From a virus, in IMG/VR virus record IMGVR_UViG_3300024243_000033, positions 1 to 45,269 of that record: a stretch of 45,269 nt of DNA. The stretch is one strand, 5' to 3'. This document shows positions 21,834-32,600 of the stretch, piece after piece. A program made the position numbers and the translations under genes. How positions within the stretch are numbered: the first letter of the stretch is position 1; each line of letters begins with the position of its first letter. The notes beneath the pieces were generated by a model. It worked only from the letters and a program-made list of their open reading frames with translations, was not told where the DNA came from and did not search any database.

Positions 21834-24647
21834 TCAACCCTTACTATCATTAAACTTGATGTTGAGGTCGATTTTCTTTCCTGTTTTCTTCGATGTTAGC
21901 CGAAGCTTGAATGTCTTGCCCCAGATTTTATCTTCTGCCGTTCCGAGTCCAAATTTCCCTACTTGACTAAATGCTGAGTCTGAGAAGTCAGCGTCATTTG
22001 ATTGCATTAGTAGGTGCTGAATGTTGGGGACGACATTAAATAGTTTCTTGAAAGACATTAGCGGCTCTGAAATGTTATCTGTAACCAAATCTTCTGCTGT
22101 TAATTGATTGAAGTTTCCGTAAATGTAGCCACCATCGTTGATTAGTTCAGCCTCAAAGATTGGGGTGAACTCTCCTGCTATGCCGTTTTCGTTGATGGCG
22201 CGGAAGGTGTAGTAGTATTTTTGATTTGGGCGCACTCGTTCCATAAACATAGCGTCCAACTTAATCCGTCCTTGCTTCAAGATTCTCAAGTCTATTGACT
22301 TTCGGAGATTGTTCTCAAAGTCTTGGTAAGATGTCGGCATTCTTGATAAGCGATAGACCTCAAAGGTTTCAGCCATAGAGACTGATTCGCTCTGGGTAAA
22401 GTCATCTTCTGCTAAGTCGTTGGCTACTAAATAGTCAGCTTTATTCTGGTCGTCCTGTGGTGTTAGGGCGATTGGATAGGGCACTTGATTGGGAGAGAAC
22501 GTGTCGTAGGACAAAAAGAACGCCAACCTGTTGCTCTGGTCCTTAAGATGGTGGGGGGTTGCTATCAGATCGTTTGGTGGGTTATCCAAGATTTTGAATG
22601 TCTTTTCTTGGATTGGGACTTCTACAATCTTGAGAGATGGTTCGATGTTTATGCGGAGGTCAGCTATGAACGGGACCGGGCTCTTTATCTGTGCTGTCTC
22701 TCCTTGAGCTATTAGCTTGAAGATCTGCTGGACGATGGAACGAAGCTCATCGCGAACGCTGGAGAGTTCTACCTTTGTGTGGTTGATACCGGCGGTGTCG
22801 CCGGTGGCCTCATAAAACCCTATTTGTAGGATAAGCTCAGTCTCTCTCTCAGAAAGCTCGTCGGCTCTTTCCTTGAGGGCATCAAGTCTGTCTTCCAGCT
22901 TGCCATAGAAGAACTCGCTCTTGGATTCTCCCGTATCGGGATCGTAAAATTCTAAACAATAGTCCTCGCCGTCGATGGCGATTTGTCTTGTTACGGCGAG
23001 ATCAGATAATCTGTATTTGTAGCCCTGAACTGCGACATAAGAGAAGATCTTGTAAGTGTAGTCGGTTCCGTACTTGACCTGGGTATCTACATACTTAATG
23101 GCGCTGCCCTGATTAAAGAACCAGAAGTTCTGTAATGTGTTTTCAGTTCGTGAATCGCCCGTAGGAGGTCCGCCTATTTTCTGAACTCTGTAAGCAAGAA
23201 CTTCGTGCCCCTTATCTATTGTCACTGGTTCATTCAAGAAACCCTCTAAAGTCTGTCGTGGTGAAAAATCAGCGTTAATCATTCCAACAACATCGTTCAG
23301 GGTGTTGATTGCTATCTCGGAGTTAACAAACCTGTAAGCGCCTGTGTTATCGAAGGCTGCCTTCACCTCTGTTGATGAGTTGTCATAGAAGAAAGCGTTG
23401 TTAGTTCTTGATAAAGAATTCTCGTAGTCATAAAGAAGCATCTCGGGGAGATCAACTATGTTTAGTTGTCTTGCGGCAACACCATTGTTGTAAGTGTCTT
23501 CAAGAGTAAAAGAATAAGGTGTTGGCTTGAGATCAATCTCGTTTGTAAAAATCTCTTTTAGAGTCTTGAGGAATCTCGGAGCATAATCGTTTGCTTCTAT
23601 TATTTGCTTTAGCCCGATGGCGTTATCATCCACATCAAAACTTATGTCGTTAGCCATCGGCATCAATGAATAGACTGCTTGTTTTTTGTCATTTTTCAGA
23701 AAAGAGAAGTCAGTCGCTATCATTCTATTGTTGTGGTCGGTCAGGGTGTCTGGATTTAAAAACATAATGTTTTGTAATCTTGTCTGTAGTCTCTGTGCTG
23801 TAGACTCTTGGTAGGTGTGATTTACATAAGAAACGTTTAGATAATCCTTGATGTTGTTGTAGCTGTAGCGGGGGACGCCCTTGTCGGAGGCGACGTTAGA
23901 GAAGAGGGTGTTGATGGAGCCAAATGTGGGGTCTGAGACTTCCGTATAGTACAAGACAGATTCAAATGCATCGTTCTGGGTGGCGGTCGCGGCGGCGGCG
24001 GTGGTTTTTAAGTTTGGCTGTTCCCTTATTAATTCATTTGTAAACCCGACATAGTTAAAGTAATCATCCCCTATTGTTCCATCAAGAGTGATCATCTTGG
24101 CGATGTCAAGATCTGCGATTCCGTTGTCGATCAAAAAATAGAAGTTTGGAATCAGATGCTCAGATGCTACACTTGTAAGGTTGCTTTGGTATCTATCATA
24201 TTGTTTGTAAAACCCAGCTACTGCTTTTCCAGTTATTCCGTCTGCCCCAGTCAATTCGTTATTAAATAGCGGCAGTTCGATCTCGGTTCTATGGTCGAAA
24301 TAGATTGCCTCGTTATAGACACCAGGGTAGGATGCAGCCCCAAAAGTGCCACCAGCCACATAAGCCTTCCATTCTTCGTCTGAACGAATTTTTGATGTGT
24401 CTGAAGTTCCGTAAAGGCGAGAAGCAAACCTAACTGAATCGATCAAGGAAGTTGGATCGACAGGCTCTTTGGTGCCTGCATAGTTGCTGTCAAAATCCGT
24501 AATCACTTGTTGAGAAAGTTGTTCAGTCTTAATCGCAGTTAAAGTAGTGTCGCTCGGCTCCCAATAACCACCAAGGGCTTGGCGAATCAATTCAGAAGAG
24601 CCAGAAATGAGATTTGAGTCTGCTACGTTGATGGTCTTGGTAGTCAT
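21834..24647 (-). CDS. Large virion structural protein with FnIII-like C-terminal part (937 aa)
   Basis: No family name known to me. The N-terminal half is helical and mixed (ISGSSELIRQALGGYW near residue 15). A coiled coil lies around 590-650 (EDRLDALKERADELSERE). Near 800-830 KYYYTFRAINENGIAGEFTP is typical of a fibronectin type III strand pair, with a similar shorter motif at TDYTYKIFSYVAVQGYKYRLSD (about 520-540). The C-terminus is Lys-rich. It probably belongs to the tail or baseplate. Two bases separate it from the 282-aa gene. Confidence 0.75.
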   Translation of the reverse strand: MTTKTINVADSNLISGSSELIRQALGGYWEPSDTTLTAIKTEQLSQQVITDFDSNYAGTKEPVDPTSLIDSVRFASRLYGTSDTSKIRSDEEWKAYVAGGTFGAASYPGVYNEAIYFDHRTEIELPLFNNELTGADGITGKAVAGFYKQYDRYQSNLTSVASEHLIPNFYFLIDNGIADLDIAKMITLDGTIGDDYFNYVGFTNELIREQPNLKTTAAAATATQNDAFESVLYYTEVSDPTFGSINTLFSNVASDKGVPRYSYNNIKDYLNVSYVNHTYQESTAQRLQTRLQNIMFLNPDTLTDHNNRMIATDFSFLKNDKKQAVYSLMPMANDISFDVDDNAIGLKQIIEANDYAPRFLKTLKEIFTNEIDLKPTPYSFTLEDTYNNGVAARQLNIVDLPEMLLYDYENSLSRTNNAFFYDNSSTEVKAAFDNTGAYRFVNSEIAINTLNDVVGMINADFSPRQTLEGFLNEPVTIDKGHEVLAYRVQKIGGPPTGDSRTENTLQNFWFFNQGSAIKYVDTQVKYGTDYTYKIFSYVAVQGYKYRLSDLAVTRQIAIDGEDYCLEFYDPDTGESKSEFFYGKLEDRLDALKERADELSERETELILQIGFYEATGDTAGINHTKVELSSVRDELRSIVQQIFKLIAQGETAQIKSPVPFIADLRINIEPSLKIVEVPIQEKTFKILDNPPNDLIATPHHLKDQSNRLAFFLSYDTFSPNQVPYPIALTPQDDQNKADYLVANDLAEDDFTQSESVSMAETFEVYRLSRMPTSYQDFENNLRKSIDLRILKQGRIKLDAMFMERVRPNQKYYYTFRAINENGIAGEFTPIFEAELINDGGYIYGNFNQLTAEDLVTDNISEPLMSFKKLFNVVPNIQHLLMQSNDADFSDSAFSQVGKFGLGTAEDKIWGKTFKLRLTSKKTGKKIDLNIKFNDSKG

Positions 24648-24649
24648 TT

Positions 24650-25498
24650 TTAGTAACTAGACCCGGGTGAAGTTGTTGACTCTGTAGTTGGTGTGGTTGG
24701 TGTGTCCGAGGGAAGTGATGTAAGTTTAAGCTTTTTGGTGCTCTCAAGTCTATTTGTGACAATAGCACCCTCAAAAGAAGGTGATTGGGGCGCATCAAGA
24801 AAGCCTTCAATAGATTCAAGAAGTTGTGCTTGATTTAATTTCTCAGAACTTACAATTTTGGAAGTAATCTGGCTTCTTTCCGAATTTGAATAAATGATTT
24901 TTCTTGTTGTAGAGTCCACCTGCGGTGGGGAGAGTTGAGAAATTCCCCTAAAGTCTTCTAGAACTGTCCTGCCTGACTTAAAATAAGTCTTGCCAATCAA
25001 AACGGAGGTGTTGGATTTCTCCTTTGTCCTTGACACTATAGAAGCAAAAGAAAGAGATTTATAGATTGGTTTTATACTTTGATAAAACCCATCGGCACTA
25101 AGCTCAGCACTAAAATCCATTAAAACCTCGTTCTTGATTAGGGTGAGTTCTTCCTCCTCATCATCTCCAAGAACCTCAGTTGCTTCAGAGCTTCCTCCGC
25201 TATCATCGAGGATGTCCTCTCTTTCTTCGATCTGTTCTTCAATTAGTAACTCAGTAGGACGATCTGTGGCAGTCTGGCCGGGTGGCGGTGCGGTTGCTAT
25301 TGGTCCGCCCCCTAATGGTCTGATAGAATTTAGATCTGCTGAGCGACCTGAATCTGCTGCGACTCCTTCTCCGATCTGTTCGCGTGAGCCGCGTCGTGCC
25401 CTTGCTGCGGCGCGGGCGGTGAGGTTCGCTTCGCGAGCACGAGAGGCTCGGGTGGATCTGGTATCAGACTTTGCGCTGCTGTCAGCTAACTTTCTCAT
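24650..25498 (-). CDS. 282-aa protein with Arg/Ala-rich basic N-terminus
   Basis: Residues 1-45 are strongly basic and low-complexity (RSTRASRAREANLTARAAAR), like a nucleic-acid or membrane-binding tail. An acidic Glu/Asp-rich block follows (85-120, ending LGDDEEEELTL). Residues 120-250 look folded. The end is Thr/Pro/Ser-rich. The ATG overlaps the previous stop as TAATG. It sits among tail genes, so it is probably a structural or assembly protein. I do not know the family. Confidence 0.7.
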   Translation of the reverse strand: MRKLADSSAKSDTRSTRASRAREANLTARAAARARRGSREQIGEGVAADSGRSADLNSIRPLGGGPIATAPPPGQTATDRPTELLIEEQIEEREDILDDSGGSSEATEVLGDDEEEELTLIKNEVLMDFSAELSADGFYQSIKPIYKSLSFASIVSRTKEKSNTSVLIGKTYFKSGRTVLEDFRGISQLSPPQVDSTTRKIIYSNSERSQITSKIVSSEKLNQAQLLESIEGFLDAPQSPSFEGAIVTNRLESTKKLKLTSLPSDTPTTPTTESTTSPGSSY

Positions 25499-25989
25499 TA
25501 TTTAAGGCTCCTAAATTGTTTCACAGAGTTATTGTTGACTAGATTTATCTTCAAAATGTCATCCACGATGTCAACCAATAGGTCGCTCTTGTCTATAGAG
25601 TCTATCTTATTTGTTTGTTTTTCGTTTTTATCGCGGGCGTCATCAAGCTGATAAAAAGGATCATCTTCATTTGGAAATTTGTCGTCTGGTTTGTCGTATT
25701 CATTATTAAATTTCTTGAAGTCTTTTCGTTCTATGATGTTGGGGTTGGCGACAGCCTCTTCATTTTTTTTAGTTTGCTTGAAAGAGAAGTCTTTTTGAGA
25801 AATCGCGTCAACAGAGATTCCAATAGTTGTCAAAAAGTTGTAACAATCGTTCATCCTGCCGTCTTCTTCAAAATTGGAACCTAGGCTATTTTGATCTAAA
25901 ATTTTCTTAGCCTCTCTTGATGTCTTCAGGTTGGGACCGGAGGCACTGTTTATTAATATAAACTCTTCTAGATTTGATTGCTTTGACAT
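25498..25989 (-). CDS. 163-aa hydrophilic protein in tail cluster
   Basis: The start is set at 25989 (MSKQSNLEEF), which follows the upstream stop by 2 bases and has AAGGAA 9 bases before it. The longer frame from 26028 would lie inside the 899-aa gene. The body is charged, Lys/Asp/Asn-rich and largely disordered in the middle (about 65-125), with helical ends. No motif is recognised. A small tail-assembly or chaperone-like protein is possible from position only. Confidence 0.68.
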   Translation of the reverse strand: MSKQSNLEEFILINSASGPNLKTSREAKKILDQNSLGSNFEEDGRMNDCYNFLTTIGISVDAISQKDFSFKQTKKNEEAVANPNIIERKDFKKFNNEYDKPDDKFPNEDDPFYQLDDARDKNEKQTNKIDSIDKSDLLVDIVDDILKINLVNNNSVKQFRSLK

Positions 25990-25991
25990 CT

Positions 25992-28691
25992 TTAGTTCCT
26001 TATGTTTCTTGTTTTCTGCCTGAACCACTGATACGTGTCTGGGATTAACTTTTCTTTTTCAGACTTAATAAACATTAACCCAATATTTCCAAAGACGGCG
26101 CGATTTTCCTGCACAAAATCAACATCATTCTCTGACAAATCTTTATATCTCTGTGGTCTATCGTTGTCATCTGTGTTTAGGATAGTATTTATTTCTTGAT
26201 TAATTTGAGACTTTCTTGTTGCATAGGTGTCTTCCGATGTTGGCAGTCTCGACAGAAACTTCATAATCAAATTTATGAATTTTCTTATTTTTACAGCCGA
26301 AGATTCATTTAATCTTGACTCCAGCCCTTTAAGTGTCTCAAAGCCATTGTTACTTACTTTGAATCCTTCAAAAGTCTGGCTTTCGGCGCGGGCTGCGGCT
26401 AATGTCGCAGATCGAGTATTTATAAATGTCTTTATATCCTGTTGGTCTGCAAATTGCTCTGTGCCATTCCAAAGTATAATTGTTGGGGTAGGAGGCAAAT
26501 CTACCGTAAAATCTACGATGTCTGGCAGATCATCATACCCCAGGGTCGCTATAAATTCTGTGTTGTCTCTAAGACTTGGCTCTAGAGTTCCGTCAGGGCT
26601 TCTTCTAGAAGAAATAGTTTTTGTTATTGCACCTGCTACGCCGTAGTAAGTCTCGTAAAAATCTTCCATTTCTTGAACAAAATTTCTTAAAACATCCAAT
26701 GTTCCGTTATTTGGAGAAATTAGGCTAACCTGTTCTTTAGCAAACCTAGACATTGATGAGGCGACGCCAGAGAACTGGTCTCTTACTAAATCAAGATGAA
26801 TTGCATAAAGCTTGGGTGATAATTCCCAGGGCACAGAACCTTGTCGTTCAAAGTAATCAGTAACCCCTTGTTTAAAAAAGTCATTGAATCTATTATCTAT
26901 GTTGTTATAGCTACAAAAGTCTTCAGCAAAGTCTAAATATTCTTTGATCTCTGCTAAAGCATCTTCAAATTGAGAGACCAACATTTCATAAAAACCTAGA
27001 GTGTTATCAAATATGTAGATGTTGAATCTATAAGATTGTACACGATCAGACGAAGTACTTCTGATCGTGGAACTGTCAGGTGAGTCATCGTAAGCTTCAA
27101 AGTCTTGGAATTCAAACGCCATAAGTCTATAGCCGCCAAGACCCTCTACTGTATCGAACGCTCTTGGGATAACATAGGGGATTTGTGTAAAATTGTTTGC
27201 GTTGTCGGGCTCGTAATAAGTTAGTTTATAGACTGGAATAGTTCCAGATGCCGCACGAAGCTGTTGAGTAAGGGGGAGATTGTCTTTATAGCGAGTTATA
27301 ATTATTCTTATTTGGTTGCTGCGACTGAATTTTCTTAGTTCTGTTCTTTGGAATTGAAAAAAGCCATCGAGTGCGTGGTTACCAAAAATTTCTAAAAGCT
27401 TTTCAACTTCGTAAATTTGTGAAATGTTGCTTTTCTTGTGGAGCGCCTTTTCATAATCAAAGAAAAAGTAACCAAAAATTGAGGTCACGTCAAAGTTAGG
27501 CTCTCTCAGTCCAGAACCAGCATCATAAAGCCGCTGTTCGCCAGTAGAAAGAGTAATAACTTTCGGAGTCTCTATTTGTTGCCTCTCCATAAAAACATTT
27601 CTGTAAAGAATGTCCCCAGTATCATCCACTCTTGGCTCATAGGTGACCTCATCTCTTCTTGACCACTCTTGTCCTGAGATTGTCCCTCTTAGATCAATAA
27701 GTTTCGTGTTGGGGACGAGCTTCTTCTGTAAGCCCTCGCCAAGCAACAACGCATCGTTCGCTGAAAACAAGATGTCTTTCAATCTGTTGTATAAAGTTCC
27801 AACAGCACTTGTGCTTGTTCTTGAGGGGAATGAATTTCTGACTTTATCTAACTCTACAATAAAGTCAACATTCTCGCTCTTGGTCTGAGCTATAAATGAG
27901 ATGCTGTCTAGAAGCGATTGTAGCCGTTGATTTTCAGTTGTTCCGTAAGAGGCTACAAGGTTGTCGATCTCTTTCTTTAGTTGTTCTCGGAAGGTCTCGG
28001 TTGTCTTGTAAAATCCTTTCTGGATTGATTGTAGAGGAACAGATTCGGAGGGAAGCCCAGCGTCGTCTTCATAGATTACAACAGGATCCGTAGCCAATCT
28101 GTTGTTTCCGGCTCCACTTAACGGAGCAGTAAAGACTTTTTCATAAACAAGCGGCGAAGAGATGTTGGAATATCGAGCATAAGTACCTCGTGCATCGATC
28201 TCTCCTATTTTGCCGGATGAATCATTCTGTGTAGTCAAGCTAGAATTTTGACTTCCAAGATCATCATCCACTGCGACGCTGATGAAGCAAGAATAATAAG
28301 TGTCTCTCTTAGAAGTCCTTGTTAATGCCCTTTCAGGTCTATCAATTGCGGTTCCGACTATGGTTCCGTATTCCTGGCTGGGTGAGTAGGTAAATTTTGC
28401 AAACCTCTTTGCTTGCGAGTTGTAAATTTGATCTGAGACAAGAACAAATGTTTCTCCCAGGCTCAATTGTTCAGGAATTGTTCTAATTCTCATAAAACCA
28501 GAATGAAGGTAAAGATTACTCAAGTCTGTGTAGATTTCTTGATTGGTGGCGTCGTCTTCTGTAATATGTAGATAAATTGAGATTGTCGGCTCAATGTGAT
28601 CTTCAAAAATCTTTATCTTTTCGATGAACGGAGTTGGAATCTTCTTACCAAAACGGCTTATAGTGTCGCCTTCAAAGATTAGTCTGGACAT
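25992..28691 (-). CDS. Large virion structural protein (899 aa)
   Basis: The N-terminus SRLIFEGDTISRFGKKIPTP is followed by beta-rich segments resembling a baseplate adaptor fold; this is only an impression. Residues about 195-300 and 560-780 have long helices. No catalytic motif is visible. The gene looks more AT-rich than the gp6 and portal genes. It overlaps the 331-aa gene by 13 bases. The tail or baseplate role rests on context. Confidence 0.72.
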   Translation of the reverse strand: MSRLIFEGDTISRFGKKIPTPFIEKIKIFEDHIEPTISIYLHITEDDATNQEIYTDLSNLYLHSGFMRIRTIPEQLSLGETFVLVSDQIYNSQAKRFAKFTYSPSQEYGTIVGTAIDRPERALTRTSKRDTYYSCFISVAVDDDLGSQNSSLTTQNDSSGKIGEIDARGTYARYSNISSPLVYEKVFTAPLSGAGNNRLATDPVVIYEDDAGLPSESVPLQSIQKGFYKTTETFREQLKKEIDNLVASYGTTENQRLQSLLDSISFIAQTKSENVDFIVELDKVRNSFPSRTSTSAVGTLYNRLKDILFSANDALLLGEGLQKKLVPNTKLIDLRGTISGQEWSRRDEVTYEPRVDDTGDILYRNVFMERQQIETPKVITLSTGEQRLYDAGSGLREPNFDVTSIFGYFFFDYEKALHKKSNISQIYEVEKLLEIFGNHALDGFFQFQRTELRKFSRSNQIRIIITRYKDNLPLTQQLRAASGTIPVYKLTYYEPDNANNFTQIPYVIPRAFDTVEGLGGYRLMAFEFQDFEAYDDSPDSSTIRSTSSDRVQSYRFNIYIFDNTLGFYEMLVSQFEDALAEIKEYLDFAEDFCSYNNIDNRFNDFFKQGVTDYFERQGSVPWELSPKLYAIHLDLVRDQFSGVASSMSRFAKEQVSLISPNNGTLDVLRNFVQEMEDFYETYYGVAGAITKTISSRRSPDGTLEPSLRDNTEFIATLGYDDLPDIVDFTVDLPPTPTIILWNGTEQFADQQDIKTFINTRSATLAAARAESQTFEGFKVSNNGFETLKGLESRLNESSAVKIRKFINLIMKFLSRLPTSEDTYATRKSQINQEINTILNTDDNDRPQRYKDLSENDVDFVQENRAVFGNIGLMFIKSEKEKLIPDTYQWFRQKTRNIRN

Positions 28692-29674
28692 ATTTCTGAC
28701 TCCGTAACTCTGCCGTAGATATCAAAGTAGAGGTCTTCGCCCTCTATGTCTTCACAATCGAAATCTAGGTCTATTAAATAGTCCTCTGTGTTGAACTGAT
28801 TGATGTACTTACAGGCAATCTTTCGATCAATCTGGTAATCTCTATCAATTGAGAAGTAATATTCTACACTATCTGTGTCTAGTTCTTGTGTGTTCTCGAC
28901 CGGAGCAGAGTGGACGAGCATTCCATCTACAACTTGGGGCACCTTGTTCTTGAAATAGAGGCGGCGTAGTTCGGCGCTTGTGGCGATAGGAACCTCGAAC
29001 ACCTCTACATCAAAGTTATCAACAAGAAGTTCCGTGTTTAGTTCTTCCACGTAGATGAGCGCGTCTCTTTGTTCCAAACGAACAACAGTGTCGTCAGCAA
29101 ATAAGCGAGATGTGTCTTGAACATTTCTTAAGTTTTCGAATGAAGTACGAACCTCTGAACCTTGTGCTACAAGGGCGTAATTCGCATCGATGTTAATTTG
29201 CGTAATCCCTGCTTCCATCCTATTTCGGCTGGTTGTGCTCGGAGATAAGCTTCCTGTGAATGTTGGAACAGACGAAGAGATGTTGCCTTGCATAGCAATC
29301 ACCTTCCAGGCGGGCGCTACATTTTGTTCTTGTGATTGTAGTAGCGCGTCACCAATGAAAGCATCTGTTGTGTAGAGATTATCTTTCTGAACCAAGGTGA
29401 CTTCATTAAACAATCCGCCCGCACCCGTTGTGCCGGAGAGAATCTGATCAAAGAGCACCTGCCCTTCAAGGTAGGCGGTCTCTTGCTTGATGCGTTTGTG
29501 CGTTTCGTTCTGGACTTCTGTTGCGCCGGAGTGTGCATACTGAATGTCGTAGAGCACGTTATCATCGAAGAAAGCATAGTAAGTTGGATTCAGTTTTCCC
29601 ATAGACAACTTCTGCTTACCGTAAGGGGTAAGCTGAATGTCGAACACCTGCTCTTTCTTGTTCAGGAACTTCAT
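28679..29674 (-). CDS. Virion structural protein with LTxxGxxxxxxG N-terminal motif (331 aa)
   Basis: It begins MKFLNKKEQVFDIQLTPYG, then KQKLSMGKL and YYAFFDDNVLYD, the same pattern as the 342-aa protein at 20757. The C-terminus is acidic (DLDFDCEDIEGEDLYFD). Otherwise it is mixed alpha/beta. The first 45 residues are probably a docking or assembly module shared by tail proteins. It overlaps the 2919-aa gene by 4 bases. Confidence 0.78.
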   Translation of the reverse strand: MKFLNKKEQVFDIQLTPYGKQKLSMGKLNPTYYAFFDDNVLYDIQYAHSGATEVQNETHKRIKQETAYLEGQVLFDQILSGTTGAGGLFNEVTLVQKDNLYTTDAFIGDALLQSQEQNVAPAWKVIAMQGNISSSVPTFTGSLSPSTTSRNRMEAGITQINIDANYALVAQGSEVRTSFENLRNVQDTSRLFADDTVVRLEQRDALIYVEELNTELLVDNFDVEVFEVPIATSAELRRLYFKNKVPQVVDGMLVHSAPVENTQELDTDSVEYYFSIDRDYQIDRKIACKYINQFNTEDYLIDLDFDCEDIEGEDLYFDIYGRVTESEICPD

Positions 29675-32600
29675 TCTGTGTCTTCTTCAGGCTTTTCTTT
29701 ATAGAGAACATCAGCCTCAAGTTTAACTAGTTCTACGAAGGAAAGGTAATCGTATGGCCAGTTGAACTGTAGGTACTCATCATCCTTGTCTGTCTCGGGC
29801 TTATCGAGGTTGGTTGTGGGTCTCGCAGCCTTGATTTGTGGCGGAATGAGATCGTAGTAGTCCTTGGTGGCTTTCTGTTTGACCTTGAAGACCATCCAGC
29901 GTAGGTTTGGGTTGTCGATAATGTTTTGTTCTTCGAGTAACTCGGTGTTCATTAGGTCGTGTGAGACAGATGCCTCTTGGAATGTAATCTTCTTGTAGTC
30001 TCTCGGGGCAAGGTTTTGCCAGATGTAAGAGAGATCGTCTTTGTCGAACTCGTACTTGAACTCAAAGAAGTACATTACAACCGGGTCGATCTCGTCAAAG
30101 TTGATAAAGTCAAACTGTGGCGGGAGGACGTAGCGCTTCATCTTCTGGACCATCTTACGGATGCTCTCGCCTGCTGTTTCAAGAGAGTCGCCATCTTTGG
30201 AGCCTTCTCTGTCTATTAGGGCAGCATCAAAGCGCTGGCGCGGAATGCTTACGAACTTCTTGCGGTTGATAGCATCTTTCTTTTGATCTCCAGAGTAGTC
30301 CTCGTTTGCTTCTACGATGTAGGGGATAGCAACAACGGCTTCATAGACCTCTCTCTTGTCGGCAATTTCTCCAAGGCGCACTTTTGCGCTGTCTTTTTTC
30401 TGTGAGCGTGAGAAGCCGAACAGGTCACTTAATGACTGATAATCGAGGTAGGCTGTGGAGCCTGAGCCTGCCGGGTCGTTGTTGTTATAAGATGAACTCA
30501 TGTTGATGACATCATAATGGTATTTGAGCCAATCGTTTGGAATGTCTCCGATTTCCAAGAACACGCCTGTGCTTGGATCTGTCGGCATTTCGCCAAACTG
30601 GTGCCACATTCCGCGTGGAACAGACTCGGAGAAGTTTGTCGGATAAGTGATGTTGCCTGAGCCGCTTGTTACATTCGCAAAGTTGAGCATCGGTGTTTCC
30701 CATTTGGGCTGGATGACCCAACGCTTGCCGGCGAGTTCGTTCTCGTCAAGGATCGTGTTACCGAATTTGTCTTTACGCTTCTTGGGGACTCGCTCAACAC
30801 CGAAGAGGTTGAGGGATGAATCAAGTTGCATGGCATTTTTATTTACCACAGAACCGCCGTATGTGGCTTGTTGTCCGGCAATTGCTGAGGTGTTGTCGAA
30901 GCCATAATCAATTAGTGCTCTTTGGAATTGATTAGAATTGGTTTGTTGTGAATCTGCGATTCCGCCAATCTGTCTGCCGGGATCTACGCGCCAATAGACA
31001 GTTTCGGTTTCTGTTAGGATGTCCTCAAGTGTGTAGGTTTTGGTGGAATCTGGGCGGAAGATGAAATCGACCCAGGACTCGCCGTGGTAATAGGGGGGTG
31101 TGTAAGCCCAGTTATAGCCTTCGAGGGAATCGAGTGTTCCGCTCAAGAAAGCATCTGCGTGATCCTCTGAAGAATCTGAGTTTCTTCCGCTGACTGCTGG
31201 ACCGAATGCGGTTGGGCGGGAATACATTGTGAAGGTTTCTTGGAAACTAGAATTGTGGGCTGGATCCTGTGGGATTGGGAACGAGGCGCTCAAAGAGATA
31301 ACATTGCTACCGGTGCTGCGAGTTGCCAAAGCTCCGTTTGTTGAGAAGTATGTGTTAGCACCATCTGAACCAGATTCTTCATTATAGAATCTCTTGCCGT
31401 TGTGGGACTTTCTAATCTTTAGTCTCGCAGCGAAGACTTCGCCGGTCTTAAATTTGAGTCCGTCTTGGATAAGATCTGATTCAACCTTGGTGTAAGAAGA
31501 GTTCTTCAAGAAGAAGTCGCCTGTCTGCCCAAAGAAGTTCTTAGCCATAAGCTCATAGACTCCGTCAGAGACAGAAGCATCCATAGAAGCCGTAGCATTT
31601 ATTGATGCTGATGGGTGTGGCTCAGAGTCTAAGAACTCAACCTTGTCGATGTATTTGCCGGGCTCTACCATAGCCTCAAATGGTACACGAAGATCCCAGT
31701 ATGAATTATTAGGATCATAATCATCTGCGACTCCGAGTGAAGAGGTATTTGAAATTAACATATAATTTTCAGAGGATGTGTTAGAGCCACTAAAGTTGAA
31801 TGTTGAAATTTTCTTCTTATTGTTGACTACTGGATAGTCAACCGCAATTCCAGATTTGATGGAGTTGTAGAGAATGCCTGGGGCGAATAGAGGCTGGATT
31901 AATGGTCGGAACATGGTTCTTGATGCAGAGCCCAAACTATTATAATCTCTTATGCCGCTCCCACCAGAACCAGTATAATCTGAACCCATTCCGGCAGCGA
32001 AAGAACTTGAGAATTGGCTTACTAAGTCAAGTGTTCTCTGCGCTGGATAGAAACCCTTGTAGGGGTTGAATCGGACTGCTGCTTTGCAGGTCAACATTAT
32101 TTCTTTTGCGTTTAAGCCAGACTTGTCTTTTATGCTCGCGAACTCTCGCAAGAAGTCAGAGTTAGAGTAGTCTTTGTAGAAGTCCTGCTGTGAACTGCTA
32201 ATTGTTGTTCCGGGGATCTCGAAGGTGTCGAAGTTGGACTTGTTGAAAGTTCCGCCCTTGACGTAATTGTTGATGTGCTCAGAGATTCTGAACTCTGGGA
32301 TAATGGCGTAATCTCTCGCAACAAGTTGTAGTTCTTCGCGGAAGTCGCCGTATTCGTCAAACCAGGGCTCGGAAGGATGCGATGAAGTTATGAAAGAGCT
32401 TCCAGACTTAGTGTTGATTGTGGCGTTTACTCCAGTTTCCCAGGCAGCCTCTCCTCTTCGTATTTGTACGATATCAGTAAAGGAATTGTTCAAACTTGCT
32501 GTTTGGGCAAAACCTGTTCTAGAAACTACTGAGTTTGGTGAAGTAACGAATTGTTTCAAAGAATAAAGAGCGCCGAGTTCTCCATATTTAATTTTTTGAT

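Noticed and set aside
25990-26028. Longer start at 26028 for the 163-aa protein
   Set aside because: The extension lies in the end of the 899-aa gene, while 25989 has AAGGAA and normal spacing.
26411-26426. TATAAATA on the minus strand inside the 899-aa gene
   Set aside because: It is internal to coding sequence with no gene start at a sensible distance; a chance AT-rich match is likely.
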